64,000 nt of DNA from Fragilaria crotonensis (lineage: Eukaryota; Bacillariophyta; Fragilariophyceae; Fragilariales; Fragilariaceae): contig JAKSYS010000106.1 in the NCBI GenBank assembly GCA_022925895.1, forward strand, positions 1 through 64,000, in the 5' to 3' direction. Shown piece by piece: positions 1 to 11,295 of this stretch. The notes under the pieces are model-generated. The model was not told the DNA's origin, did no database searches, and saw nothing but the letters and a program-made list of their open reading frames with translations. The translations under genes and the position numbers were made by a program. How positions within the stretch are numbered: position 1 is the stretch's first letter; every line of letters begins with the position of its first letter.

Positions 1-988
1 CTCAAGAATAATGCATTGTTGCGTGGACCTGGTACATACAGGTACGACAGATTCGCAGCACTGTAGTAAGAGTATACAGAAATGTCAACTAATAATTTAG
101 TACCTTCCTTCGGGTTCGAAACCGTCAGTTGCCGGACTTTCCCTCGACGGCGTTTGTACCCTTGTGTACTTTGTACATACTGTACTACAGTGCAATTCGT
201 ATGTGCATACTCCAGTAGAAAATGTAACTGTAAGAAGGGAGGTTCTCCCTCAACAACCGTCTGCCGGAACCAGCGTCGGCATTAAGTCTGTGGCCGTGTC
301 TACTGCCCTCGATTTCTACAACTTTCGAGTCGTTTCTTCCTATGAATTAGTCCATATACAGGATTTCGTCGAGGCATTAATTGTCATTTAGTTCCAAAAG
401 ATCCTGGACAGGCAATACCACTCTATTGACTTTTCTGGTTTAAGGTTCTTAACACGGTCCGCGACAAACTCTTTGTGATTCATCAAAACTTCTTTTTTTA
501 AGTAGAAAGGCGAATACTTCCTTCCCGAAGTCGGAAGATGAGTCTTCCCTACTTATCATTCCTCGGGAAATGGTGTCCTTTCATCATTTCTATGTATGAA
601 GCATTTTACACTGACGCTGAGTACACAGCACGACAGCGACACTCCGTTACTTGTGGGCAGAAAGAGAAGTCGAGGCCCGTCATCCCACAGAGCCACCGGT
701 ACCTGGTACGATAGCTTGAAGCCTCACCAGAGTCGAACCAAATCGGTTCAAGAGACTAATCAATATAAAATCTTTGATCTAATAAACAGAATAGCTGTTG
801 TGACGAAGAAGAGAAGGGTTAAGGGTCCAGTCTCGTGACACGAAAGATATCTTTGCTTTTGCTCTCGTATCGGGATCTTCGCGCTGACACTGGAGGTGTT
901 ACATGCGCGGGTGTAGACAGCTACAGCTTCACGATCATTTTTACAGAGCGAAAGGGAAAGCACGCTGAATTATCGCTAGAGGAACAAT
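1..988. other. Gene-free stretch before the kinase gene
   Basis: No coding region, RNA gene or repeat is supported here. Short open frames exist on both strands but lack domains, signal peptides or plausible splice structure. It probably holds the promoter of the downstream kinase gene. Confidence 0.5.
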
Positions 989-3687
989 ATGGAACACGAC
1001 TCCAATACGTCACATGAGCATCGAAAATGGAGTATGCTACCTCCTCACAGGCGTTCAAGATCAGAGGTGGTTTGCCAGGAACGGCACCCACCAGATATCC
1101 CGGAGGATGAAGAGCCACCTATTTTAACAAAAAGACCCGATGCAATTCTCCCTCCCTCCTCGACGCCCCCAAAGAAAACGTGGGAGAGACATTTCCGATC
1201 GTTCCTTTCGAAGCGTGGTTCCCACGAAAGTCCTGATATTGTTTCGGCACTTGATCCTAGTCAACTAGCAGCGAATCATCATATCGTGAGCTCTCGTTCG
1301 AAGTTCTCTTTGGTTCCAGGCTCTCGACGGTTATTGATGAGGAACAGTTCTGATGGAGCGTTGCCGCCCGTGTCACCTTCGATCGCCGCTGCCGCAACTT
1401 TACCGAAAACCAAGTCAAGTGCAGACATGACCGTCAAGGGAGGTAATTTCTTCTCTCATGTTTTCCAAAAGGATGCAGGTAGAAGCCCCGTACGAAATCC
1501 ACCGAGAAAAACGAAGTCAATGGATACACTAGACTTATCCCTGCGCAAAGGGCAGGAAAAAAATCATTCACCGAAGCTATCCCATGCTACATACTCTCAA
1601 GAAGCCGTCGCATCATTGGTGGATGCTCCGTTTCTTCCTGGCGGAAACGCAAGTATGCAGCCGCAAACCAGCCCACCCCCACTCCATCATAGATCCCCGG
1701 AAAAGGTTAGACATGCAGCAAGCAATCTCACAAAAGCTCTTGAGCCAGGGCGTCAGGCGCCGCTTCAACCCAAATCTCCTCAAGGGCAAGGGCCTTCAAG
1801 CTTGCCAACAGCGTTGGCCCCGTCTACGAAAACACCCGCATCTACGGAAATAAAGAAAGCGTTTACGGAATTTCATAATTCCCCGGCATTTGCCAAAGAC
1901 TCGACGTCTGCGTACCTAGGAGATGACTCCAGTGTCTCCGGAAATTCGCACTTTGCGATGTACAATAAAAAGGCTACTCACTGTCAGGATAGTAAGTTGC
2001 GTCTCGTTCGCATAATCATGTTTCGTTGTCATTGGCACTCACTTTCCCTGCAGCACTTGGAGGAACAGAGAGGACGAGCAACCGCTTCCCGGTTTCAAGC
2101 CGGATGATCAGCAAGTCTTTAGACCCTGTCTCTGAAGAATCATTTATCCACAAGTCACAGCGGATGCTGAAACCTGTTGCTGGTCCTGAAACTTGGATTC
2201 CGGGACGCCGATATCTCATTGCACCAGCTGTGCTTGCCACCTGTGCTATACAAGTGCTTCCATCACTGTCAGGGCCGAAGCGAATCAGCACATTTGATGA
2301 TACCATATTTGGCATTTTGGAGCTCGGCGACGCGACTATATCGTATGTGGGAAATCGCAAAGAGTCGAATGGTTGGTCCGCATGTACATTAGTTCTGCGG
2401 CAGAACTATCTGCTCGAGTATGACAGGGAATCGGGTGTTGCGGGGATACCAAGGGGGTTCGCTCACTTGCAATACGCCAAGGCCTCCGCACACCAGGACT
2501 TTAACAATGCTTTGGAGCTGGACTTTTTCGGTAGTCCATGCGCCAAATCCGACAAACGAAAGGTGAGTTGCGTTTTTTCGGATGCAAGGCCTTGAATGTG
2601 AGGTATTCTCACCACGACCCGAAGCTTTTGATAAGAGTTGAACGGGCAGCAGATCGTGATCGGTGGGTATCCTGTTTGAATGGTGCCTCCAAACTTACGG
2701 TTCACGATCTGTATGATTTTGATGAGAGTAAATGTATTGGTCAAGGCCGTTATGCGTCAGTATACAAAGCCCGCCGTATCGACAAGAACGGAGACTCGGT
2801 TGAATGTGCAATTAAGGTAGTTGACAAAAGTGAATTTTGGAGCCGAGTTGTGAAGAGCATGGAGCGAGCTGACACCTTGGTTCGCGAAGCCTCAGTTCAG
2901 GCCACACTGGCATCTAAAGGGATACCTCTACCAACAATTTTGAAGCTCGGTAGTTTGTTTGAAACAGCCGACAATCTTGTTTTTGAAGTTGAGCTTCTCG
3001 AAGGCACTGACTTGTTCCGCTATGTGTCATTAAAGGGCTCACTCAGCGAGTCTGAAGCTGCTTGTATTATTCGCGATGTCCTTGTTGGTCTCGAGATGAT
3101 GTGCCGGTTCGGAGTTGCTCATCGCGACGTCAAACCAGCGAATATTCTCATGTGCGACAAAGCGGTCGACGGAGTTCACGTCAAGATCGCAGATTTTGGA
3201 ATGTCGACCTTTGCTGGGGTTGATGGATTACTGCGAGGGAGATGTGGCACCCCGGGTTACGTCGCACCAGAAATATTTTCAGCGGGTGTCAACGGGGGTT
3301 ATGGGAACAAGGTCGATGTATTCTCCACTGGCGTAACCTTGTACATCATGCTTTGCGGGTACGAACCATTTTATGGAGAAACGGATGCCGAGTTGATCAA
3401 TGCCAACAGGGAAGCCGTTGTAGAATTTCCTGACACCGATTGGGGAAACGGTGAGTAGTGTGATTATTGTGTTGTTGCACTGTTTTGTCCTCTAATTTGG
3501 TGCTTTGCTTTCAGTATCTCAAGAGGCTCGAGATTTGGTGCGAGCAATGCTGGAAGCAGATCCAACGAAGAGGATCAGCGCCAAGGACGCGCTTCAGCAT
3601 CCTTGGATCTGCAGCAGAACCGTAGCCAAACCAGTGGAACTGCCTTCCAAGGACGTTGTTTCTGGAGCTGCGTGCGTCATCAGCTGA
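989..3687 (+). CDS. PH-domain Ser/Thr protein kinase with CaaX C-terminus
   Basis: Four exons are predicted: 989-1991, 2054-2562, 2625-3450 and 3515-3687, with introns of 62-64 bases, giving 836 residues. Residues 1-430 are Ser/Pro-rich and probably disordered. A PH-like domain follows at about 435-530, ending in the usual Trp helix (DRDRWVSCL). The kinase domain spans about 535-815: glycine loop [12 protein letters not shown] lysine in CAIKVV, catalytic [13 protein letters not shown], and GTPGYVAPE. All catalytic residues are present, so it should be active. The fold is closest to CAMK-type kinases. The last four residues, CVIS, form a CaaX prenylation box, suggesting membrane anchoring together with lipid binding by the PH domain. 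The 2563-2624 intron is inferred from frame and PH-fold continuity and ends in CGAAG. The substrate is unknown. Confidence 0.88.
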
Positions 3688-4029
3688 TTGGCCTGGTGTG
3701 ACCAGCGTTTATTCGTCAATCCAGCTAGAAGCAGGCTGTCTCAGGGTTGTCATCATCTGACGTTATTATTTAGGGACGATAGAGAGTTTGTACTTCCGCT
3801 TTCTGCAAGTAGAACTATCGGTAGCTTCCTATGTCAAAGAATGCTGTTCGAGAGCGACTGCCAACTTGTCACTGGATGCAAAGATGATTCGTTATTTGTG
3901 TGCGGTATCTTGCGCACTTGAAGGAACAGTGCAGTGTGCGCGGTCCCAAGCGACGAGAATGCCTCAACTCTTGCGAAAGCACTGACTTGCTTAGATGTGG
4001 AGTGAACATAAGCAACTGTTAGAGAGCCC

Positions 4030-4055
4030 CTTGCTCACTACTAGTAGTGAGCAAG
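4030..4055. repeat. Perfect 26-base palindrome
   Basis: The 26 bases read the same on both strands, with CTTGCTCACTAC as the left arm and ACTAGT spanning the centre. There is no loop, so it could extrude as a cruciform or bind a dimeric protein. It lies between two convergent genes. Confidence 0.9.
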
Positions 4056-4057
4056 TG

Positions 4058-4104
4058 ACATGATGTTCTTGCCAAAACGCGGAACTGCCACCAAAACATC
4101 ATGT
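4058..4104. repeat. Stem-loop with 10-base perfect stem
   Basis: ACATGATGTT (4058-4067) pairs with AACATCATGT (4095-4104) across a 27-base loop. It starts three bases after the 26-base palindrome, so the two structures sit side by side between convergent genes. Confidence 0.75.
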
Positions 4105-4242
4105 TAGTCTAGCAGGTAATCCCAGGCCTCAGTACAGACAGCAAGATTCTTGGGGCGCTGTACAAGGGTATGGCCTACGTTAACAATTCAGTCGTTGATG
4201 TCGAGAAAACCCCCAAGGTTACCATAGGAGCGTTAAAACTAC

Positions 4243-5623
4243 CTACACATCAAACTTTTCTAGGTCCCCCCGAAATATGGAATTCCCAGCAAACGTGCTG
4301 TAATCACCATTCGTTGTCGCAACGTCATATGCCACTTCCTCTTCTAGGGCTTCGTTTTCGATCCAGTTGGATAAAAAGTTACGGGAACGCATGCGTCGAG
4401 CGGACAGTGCGCCAACTAGTAGAGCCATGACTGCCACAGTGGCAATAATTATGTACTGGTCTTGTACAGGAGGTTCAGCCACGTAACGCTCAAGATCTTC
4501 GCGACTCAGTTGTTGGAGGGGCGCATCAATTTTCTGCACCGACTGAGCAAGTGGAGGAGGCTCCAAGAATACCTCTGCATTTAATGATGATTGAAGTGCC
4601 TGAAGGTCAACCTCGGTGCCATTTTCGTCGTACACAATTTGTGGTATGTAAAGCTGACCATCAACAGTAGCGGCAGCAGGATCATAGTATAAAATGGTGG
4701 TCTTTTGCACAGGCTCTCGTGGTCTTGGACGTGGTCGAACTATGACATTCACATCGGTGGAGCCGAGCGGAGCAATGACTGGGATCATTTTCCCCTCTAT
4801 AGGCGACGAACCCATAGCATTGCCAGAAGCCATCGCATTCATATTCGACTGAGTGTTCATCACCTGCGGCGGGTCCAGTGTTGCGGTCATTGCATTACTA
4901 TTCATCATGGCGTTCATGGAATCTTGCGTTGACAACATGGCGTTCAGGTTCGAAACGGTGTTGCCCATCGAGGATGCAGAATTCTGCGAGGATGACAATG
5001 CGTTGAACTCAACCGCATTCTGCTGATATGAGTGACCATCAGGGATCTCCAACGGCTCCAAGTTCGCCACTTCGGCATTCATTAAAATGGTAGGTTGGAC
5101 TTGCTGAGAATTTCCTAGAGGGCTGTACACTGGCAACATTTTTCCGTCGTAAACGCTTTTAGGATGAGGGCGCGATCTCACAACAACATTGTTACCGTTG
5201 GAATCGGTGGTAGTTAGCTGCTGCGGCGAGAGTTCCCCTAGGTTCGCAGGCTGTACAATGGAGTGTGAACGCTGCTCAGTATTCATAAACATCTCATTGC
5301 TTGCAAACTGAGATGTCACACCCTTGTGCTTAGGTCTTACAGGGACTCGTACAGCCTGCTTAGGGTGAGGTCTCACAGGAATTCTTACAGCTTGCGACGA
5401 AAGGGGATTGTTGCAGCGTTTTGGAGCTCGAAAACATGACGACAAGACTCCACAAACAGAGTATCAATAGAGGGGAACAGAGGACGGCTTTTGTCGTCCA
5501 TCTGGCGAGCATGTCTCCTCGTTTTCTTCTCTTGTGACCTGAGAACGGCGGCGAACCGAACATATTAACTGACGAGCCATCGTAGTGTGCACTTGAGGGC
5601 ATGGACGTGCCGTAGATTGTCAT
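4243..5623 (-). CDS. Two-TM protein with Asn/Met-rich lumenal region; tail motif GDLEKFDV
   Basis: The start is the ATG at 5623. A basic patch (KRRKRGDM) precedes a signal-anchor segment at residues 45-62. A repetitive region follows: QAVRIPVRP/QAVRVPVRP; DGKMLPVYSPLG/EGKMIPVIAPLG; then Asn-Ala-Met rich blocks. A second membrane segment (YIIIATVAVMALLVGAL) leads into a basic stop-transfer stretch, an acidic patch and a tail ending GDLEKFDV. The tail contains YSTF, a YxxPhi sorting signal. The reading frame changes near 5400-5410, inside CCCCTTT; skipping one T there keeps the repeat units coding, whereas an intron starting at GTAAGA would fall inside the repeats. The C-terminal architecture matches the gene at 8341-8950. 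The function is unknown. The layout recalls silicalemma-associated diatom proteins, but that is only an analogy. Confidence 0.7.
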
Positions 5624-6382
5624 CGTGTATCAGTACCTTTCACGAGTAACACGGACCGTGTTGGATTATGATGATAATTTTTCTCGCCGACAGTGTCCCA
5701 CCTCCTCTCCGTTGAACGTGTTTTATTGAATATATGCAGTCGAAGCTTTTTTCATTAATTTGAACACGACTTGCGCGAAGAGTATCTGCAGACGCGTATA
5801 CTCATTATTTGATTTGTTGGCGCCGGTCACGGGATTGTTGGAAGTTTGAACTTGATTTGGAGTTCGAATTTGTACAGTACTCCGGTGTAAACACTGCTAC
5901 AGTATTGAATTCGCCAAATCTGACGCTTGTAATCATCCTGCGAGTACACTCGTTGCGCCAAATGTTTGGTTGCAGAGAATATATGTGTATGTCGAAATAT
6001 TTTCTGGAATATAGATCTACAGCTACGAAGTAAACTTGAATAAACGTTACGCGAGTCTGATATCGCTGGAGATCACCGTCCTCACAATTTCGACACATTA
6101 GTCCCCCATTCAGAAACATTTCTGTGCATTATAACTTCTTTTGCGATTGACCCATCCAAAGAACGGGGTTCAAGACTGAGGTGCAATGGTGTCTCAGACA
6201 AACAAGCGAAGAGGTTTTTGCATCGACACCATGTGTGCCGATGATACCCTGAGCCCTGACGCATTGGACTCGCCAAGAACACTTGAGTATGCTCAGACCG
6301 AATCTAAAGAGGTCATGACGGATTATACTGACGACGGACGGGGACCTATACAGGAACCTATACGGGAACCTATACTGGAACG
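5624..6382. other. Upstream region shared by two divergent genes, with possible uORF 6186-6386
   Basis: This region lies between the start of the minus-strand membrane-protein gene and the bestrophin start. A 66-codon open frame (6186-6386, plus strand) begins with ATG and ends by sharing ATGA with the bestrophin start at 6383. It contains a short tandem repeat read as GPIQEPIREPILER, encoded by three copies of an ACCTATAC-type unit. It could be a regulatory upstream frame or a 5' exon; nothing in it identifies a protein. Confidence 0.4.
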
Positions 6383-7669
6383 ATGAATGGCACCGTCGAT
6401 CAAACTTTATCGGCGGGTGTTAATTCGGTAAACCTTGAAAATCAATGGACCCTCGACCAGAACTGGACGCAAGAAGAAGTCAATAAAGTTCTTGGCGATC
6501 ACCATCATTATCGCCCGATTCTTGAGAAGACGCTAACCGGAAACATCAATGACGGTGTTCGTGTTCAAAAGGAAGTCAGATCTATCAAGAAGAAGGCTCC
6601 AGCAAAAGCGTGGCTTCCTAATAGGAATTTGGAGATCCTTGCACTCTTGGTTATTTACAACCTTGGCGTTGTGATGGCCACGGCTTTCACGTCTTTCTGT
6701 GGCAACGAAGATGCCAATAACCCTTACAGTTTCTGCAATGAGAGTTGGGTCCTCGTCAACGGCGATTTCGTTTTCTTGATTGGAGTCGCCATCTTCGTTT
6801 TCTTGGCCTTCCGCGTCAACGTGTCGATACATCACCGTCAGGAATGCCGCCGCCAAGTGAACAGGATTGAAAGTGCATGCCGTAATTTGGTCCGACAGAT
6901 CTGTTTCCATGTCTCAATCATGGAGGATAAAGAAGCCTGGGAACGCCGCCGATCTGTCTCCTTCATCAAAGCGTTTCCTTTCTCAGTCAAGCTTCAGCTA
7001 CGCAAAGAGAGGAATGCGGTTCCTGATCTTGGGAACATCTTGGTGCACCAAGATATCTTGAACCTTATCAAATCAAACTCCATGTCTCAGTTCTGCATTG
7101 ATAATATCAGCTACTTCTTCACGACGGCTGTAACAGGAAAAAGGCTTTCAGAATCCAGTCTTGCCTCAATTGAGACCACCAGCTTAACGCCGATGGTCGA
7201 GGCGATGAGCGCCTTACAAGCAATCAGATCCACACCACTCCCCTCGAGCTACATCTTTCACATCAGGTTAATGATCATCGTTTGGCTTTTAGTCGTTCCG
7301 TTTCACTTGGTGGTGAATTACGGTTTCATCGCCATTTTCTTCAGTTTCCTTCTCGACTATATCCTACTTGGAATGGAGAGCATGGCTTGCGAATTCGAGA
7401 TGCCGTTCGGATATGACAAGAATGACTTGGATCTGGACGCTTTCTGTGTTCAGCTCTCACAGGATTTGGAAGAAATCTTGGTCCGCGTTGAGCACCAAGG
7501 CCGGGATCTCATCTTTGATACTTGGGAAGTATCCCGAAACAACGAAGTGCTCATCTACAGAGCTACGAGCGAAGAACTTGACAAATTGACTTCAAACCAG
7601 AAGGTGGCAAAACAGGGAAGGGCGCAACTTGTGCGCGCTGCAACGAAGGGGCTTCGACAAAACCTCTGA
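6383..7669 (+). CDS. Bestrophin-like anion channel
   Basis: A single exon of 428 residues. Hallmarks of the bestrophin/RFP-TM (UPF0187) family are clear: a first membrane segment near residues 83-100, FLAFRVNVSIHHRQECRRQ in the conserved FRxNxxxxRxxE region, then PLPSSYIFHIRLMIIVWLLV, and LDYILLGMESMACEFEMPFGYD just before NDLDLDAFC. The family forms pentameric chloride/bicarbonate channels; algal members in thylakoids supply bicarbonate or balance the proton-motive force. No plastid AF signal is visible at this N-terminus, so the membrane is uncertain. It lies between two related one- or two-pass membrane-protein genes. A possible uORF overlaps its start. Confidence 0.9.
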   Translation: MNGTVDQTLSAGVNSVNLENQWTLDQNWTQEEVNKVLGDHHHYRPILEKTLTGNINDGVRVQKEVRSIKKKAPAKAWLPNRNLEILALLVIYNLGVVMATAFTSFCGNEDANNPYSFCNESWVLVNGDFVFLIGVAIFVFLAFRVNVSIHHRQECRRQVNRIESACRNLVRQICFHVSIMEDKEAWERRRSVSFIKAFPFSVKLQLRKERNAVPDLGNILVHQDILNLIKSNSMSQFCIDNISYFFTTAVTGKRLSESSLASIETTSLTPMVEAMSALQAIRSTPLPSSYIFHIRLMIIVWLLVVPFHLVVNYGFIAIFFSFLLDYILLGMESMACEFEMPFGYDKNDLDLDAFCVQLSQDLEEILVRVEHQGRDLIFDTWEVSRNNEVLIYRATSEELDKLTSNQKVAKQGRAQLVRAATKGLRQNL

Positions 7670-8340
7670 CACGGATCAATCCGGCGTGAGTCATGTCTGA
7701 GTCCCCACGTCCCCACCCACCCCTTCAAACAGAAAGTGAACTGTGTTATGTTATCAGAAGTTATACTACATACAAGTAGACAGTAAACATAAGTTGATGT
7801 CGCGCATTTATCGGAGTATAAACCTCAACAGCGAGATCAGTTCACTCAAGTAAGTGTATAGAGACATGTTGTCACCGAGTTAAAATCTCGGTACCTGGTT
7901 CTAGTATCATACCAGGTAGCGAGATCAGTTCGCTATATGTTTCTATACAGCCGTTGTAGTCTCAACTTCATATACACTTTGGACTCACGAGTTGTGGGTT
8001 TGTACTTGTAGTTTGTAGTCTGCTATACAAGTCCTTCTTCGCACGTATTGGCGCGACATGTCATGCCATCCCATTTACGATCATACACTGGTACTCGTAG
8101 TGAGGCAACGGTGTTGAGGGTTTCTCGAGGTTCGAAACGAAGGGTTTGTGGCTGATACCAGTAATGACCAGTAGCACGCAGTACTCCAGTGCTAGTTTTC
8201 ATGCTCACAGTCGTGGCACGAGTCATAGTGTATTAATTGTACAATCTGACGTCAAACTCCAACAGTTGCAACCGTCTCATTTTTTCTCAACATTTCCACG
8301 ATCCACGAAACCGGCTTAGCCGTTCACTTGATCAGCACTA
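7670..8340. other. Intergenic stretch with hairpin and 14-base direct repeat
   Basis: No gene is supported. An imperfect stem (CTCGGTACCTGGT at 7887-7899 with ACCAGGTAGCGAG at 7911-7923, one mismatch) surrounds an 11-base loop. AGCGAGATCAGTTC occurs twice (7830-7843 and 7918-7931), the second copy overlapping the hairpin arm. Confidence 0.6.
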
Positions 8341-8950
8341 ATGAAACAAAACTGCATCATGGGATCGAATCGAGTCCAGCAATGGGGATTTGTTCTCCTC
8401 CTGGTTATAACGTTTTCCTTCAGCATCAGCATTATTCTGTCTGCAATTGCTTCTGACACAACGATATCTACTTTCAAAGAATCCATCACCTTTGCCACTT
8501 GTCAACGTTGCTGGTCATCACGCTATTCTCTTGAGTCCACAGCTGAAGGCCATACGCAGTCAATTGTTTGACCCATCATCCATTAGAGAGATGGCAGTTC
8601 GCAACCCGAACCTTGCTGCGTTTCATCCGGGGAAACTGCACAACATGCAAGGAATCGCAAGCTACACGGTCGGAGCGTTTGATCATGAAGGACGAAACAA
8701 GGAGTTGTCTACACCAACGAATTCTCTCCCGATGGCGTTCCTTCTTGTCGTATTTGGCTCCGTTCTCCTCGGTGCCAAAGCAAAAAGGTTCATCAAGAAG
8801 AGGCGAGTTCAGAGCCTTGAAGCCTTCGCTAAGGATTTGGATGAACACGATTTGGTGTTTGACATAACGTATGCACGAGTATCGAAGGGCAATGACTATG
8901 GCTCCTTTGTATCCACACAGCCAGGGGATTTTGAAAAGTTTGACATCTAG
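8341..8950 (+). CDS. Membrane protein related to the 4243-5623 gene; tail motif GDFEKFDI
   Basis: An N-terminal signal-anchor (WGFVLLLVITFSFSISIILSA) starts from the ATG at 8341. Downstream, in the next frame, come a lumenal stretch, a membrane segment (MAFLLVVFGSVLLGA), a basic stop-transfer stretch (KAKRFIKKRR), an acidic patch and a tail with NDYGSF (YxxPhi type) ending GDFEKFDI. The tail aligns with that of the 4243-5623 gene (D[VI] ... GDYxxF ... GD[LF]EKFD[VI]), so the two are paralogues, this one shorter and without the Asn/Met repeats. The frame changes once between about 8400 and 8570; either one extra base or a short unresolved intron would explain it. Function is unknown. Confidence 0.65.
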
Positions 8951-9100
8951 GATGTAGATATATCAGAAATTGACGACATGGATTCTATTGATACAACGAC
9001 CATGAACATCAAAGCTTGTGTGTTCGAAGCAGTGGATTTCGAGAGCTTGTCATCTAGGAGTTCAATGAAAATTCTATTATATGGGGGTGAACTTGCTCTT

Positions 9101-10778
9101 CTACTCCAAAAGCCCTTGTATTGCATAGCCAACGCTCCCAACAGCCAAAATCAAAAGCACGAATACAGAAACTTTCATTCCAATCTGGGATTGAATAAAG
9201 CGCCCGTACACAGCAATAGAGCCATGATCGTCAGGACAGTAAAGAAGCGTGTATAGGGCAAGAGCCAGAGGCAGAATAAAAGCAACCAGGCTCGTGAACA
9301 GAACACCTCCCCACGAAAGTAGGTCGGATATTGCATTTCCCTGATAAAATGTCCAGGAAACACCCCAAGGAATGTACACGACGAGCCAGTTCGCCAACCT
9401 TTCTGAGCAAAGGCCACTGTTCACAAGGTTGTAGCGGGTCAGGACACTGAAGAGTGGGATGTCAAGGCCAATAATGATGAAAGCAAAGAATGATGCACCG
9501 ATTCTCAGGGGAGTGCCAAAAGCTCCTGACACCAAGGGTGCCAAGAGGTTTGGATTTACACTTGGGATAGCGAGAGCTCCACCCAAGCCGACTAACACGT
9601 ACAAAATCGTTGTGATCAAAGTTGAACCATATACAACTACTCGAAAGGGAAGCAGTTAGAAGCGTCGATTTCAACGACATGATCAACCTATCGTACTCCT
9701 TCTTACCTTTTGAAGTGCTCACTTTCCTCTTCTTCTCGTGTAACCATGCTGGGACCGCCACAACGAGGGAGAAATTGAATATAATCACCCCTAGCATTTT
9801 CCCGTAGTTAACTCCCCACACCGGGGTGTGGTGAAACTTCAGGCCATACATACAGAAAGATATCACAAACTGCAATGAAATAAGAAGGAGAACAAAGAAA
9901 CCAAAAATTTGAAAAGCACTGTTCTCCTTCAAATCCATGAGGCATACGGGAAGGAAAACTGCTGCTGCCACAAAATAACCAGCAGTCAATAAGAAGTTCC
10001 CGTAAGAAGCATCACCAAACGCAATGCACAAACCGTTCTTCACTTCTTTTCTGGAACACGGCCCATGTTTCCAGTGCACAAATTTAGGATCAAGGTTGTC
10101 GAAACGCAGTCCGGCGGATCCAAATGGTGAATGGCCGAAGAATGTGTCGACAACCTCGGCAGTGTCCACGATGGCTGCAATATTGAGGCAGACGGTGCAC
10201 AGAAAAAAAAGAATTTGCGTCACAACAAATGCTCTTCTGCCCCAGAACACTCGAAATGGCTCGCTAAATTCGACCTTCGGTTCCAAAGAGTGAGTGCACT
10301 GGATTCCACAGGTTAGAAAATCGTGAATCTGACTTACCTCTTTGTCGAAGCTTCTGTTTCCAGGAACCTTACTGACGACATTAGCCATATGCAAGGAACA
10401 GAATGAGGAAAGAAGACCCACCACCACAAGCGCAATTGTTGTGGGAATTATGCCAGCCTCTTGGTAAGTTGCGGGCAACTGAAGAACGGCCGGTCCGGCG
10501 AGGGAGTTCACCGCGATTGCCATAGAACCCAGCATCCCAATGGACTTGGCTGCGATTGAAGAGCATGAGTCATGAGAAGCTGCCGTGCTTCCAACGCAAT
10601 TGTCAATCGTCATCAGGAAGTTCTATTACCTACCTGATGAATGAGTTGGCACCTTTCCTTGAGATTCGTTCCTCTCGTGGTGCGCTTCTATGTCACTAGA
10701 CTCGTGTGTTGACGCTGTCGCTCCATAAGCTCCGTCAATATGTATCAAGGATGTCCCTTCGTCTGACTTCTCCATCAT
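9101..10778 (-). CDS. Amino-acid/auxin permease family (AAAP) transporter
   Basis: Four exons: 10634-10778, 10338-10549, 9707-10274 and 9101-9639, joining in frame to 487 residues. The N-terminal 48 residues are hydrophilic. The core opens with GMLGSMAIAVNSLAGPAVLQLPATYQ, the typical first helix of AAAP/SLC36-38-type carriers, followed by about ten further hydrophobic segments. The family moves neutral or cationic amino acids by proton or sodium symport; substrate and membrane cannot be read here. The 10275-10337 intron is 63 bases without an in-frame stop, so retention would add 21 residues. Two acceptors are unusual (CGAAG at 10275, CGAG at 9640). It is divergent from the SulP gene across a tandem-repeat promoter region. 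Confidence 0.85.
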
Positions 10779-10896
10779 TTCCCAATGGAAGGTTTCAAAT
10801 TCAAGGTCAATGTCACGACGTCTCGGACCACCATGAGATTCGTCAAAGAAAGACGCAAGGCCCGAGGTTCGGACGAAGTCGGACGTGACGAGCTAT

Positions 10897-10945
10897 GTGT
10901 GGAGTGTGGAGTGTGGAGTGTGGAGTGTGGAGTGTGGAGTGTTGA
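10897..10945. repeat. Seven-base tandem repeat (GTGTGGA)n
   Basis: Six exact copies of GTGTGGA (10897-10938) are followed by one degenerate copy. It sits in the shared upstream region of the divergent amino-acid transporter and SulP genes. Confidence 0.95.
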
Positions 10946-11295
10946 TTGTGGATTGCGCTGAGCGCTGACTATTTGAACTCAACGGACCGAAGGATCACCT
11001 CGAACATCGCTGCACCTGAGGAAACACAACTAAATTTATGTGTATAACACCGTTATTTAACGGAATAAATGAAAATCTGAGGACGAAATGCTTGTTCATA
11101 CATGTAGGTTGTAGCTTGTACTCCGTACCTGGTACTAGTACTACTACTGTAGAGTGCCATTTTATCTGACTTACTGTAGTACTAAATTCTCCTACTGTAC
11201 TGTAGTATGGCTGATAACATCGGTATCTACTACTGGGACTGTACCAGGTATGTACCTAATCTTCCTATCCATTTTTCGCCGTGGGGGTCAGCACC

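Larger units (their letters stand above)
3688..4242. other. Intergenic stretch between kinase and membrane-protein gene
   Basis: The 3' ends of the kinase gene and of the minus-strand gene at 4243-5623 converge here. No gene is supported. The notable content is two inverted repeats at 4030-4104, listed separately. Confidence 0.6.

Noticed and set aside
112-140. A GGTTCGAA-like word resembling a tRNA B box
   Set aside because: No paired acceptor stem, A box or anticodon arm at the right spacing.
82-391. Two overlapping short open frames at the window start
   Set aside because: They are Cys/Ser-rich translations of GTAC-type intergenic DNA without domain, signal or splice support.
2563-2588. 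A 26-base intron in the kinase gene
   Set aside because: It is frame-compatible but far shorter than the other introns; the 62-base alternative ending at 2624 gives a better PH domain.
5290-5410. An intron starting at GTAAGA in the 4243-5623 gene
   Set aside because: The proposed donor lies inside a coding repeat (VRIPVRP/VRVPVRP) and no phase-matched acceptor follows closely; a one-base insertion explains the frame change better.
10890-10945. CRISPR-like spaced repeat
   Set aside because: Units are directly tandem seven-base repeats without spacers.
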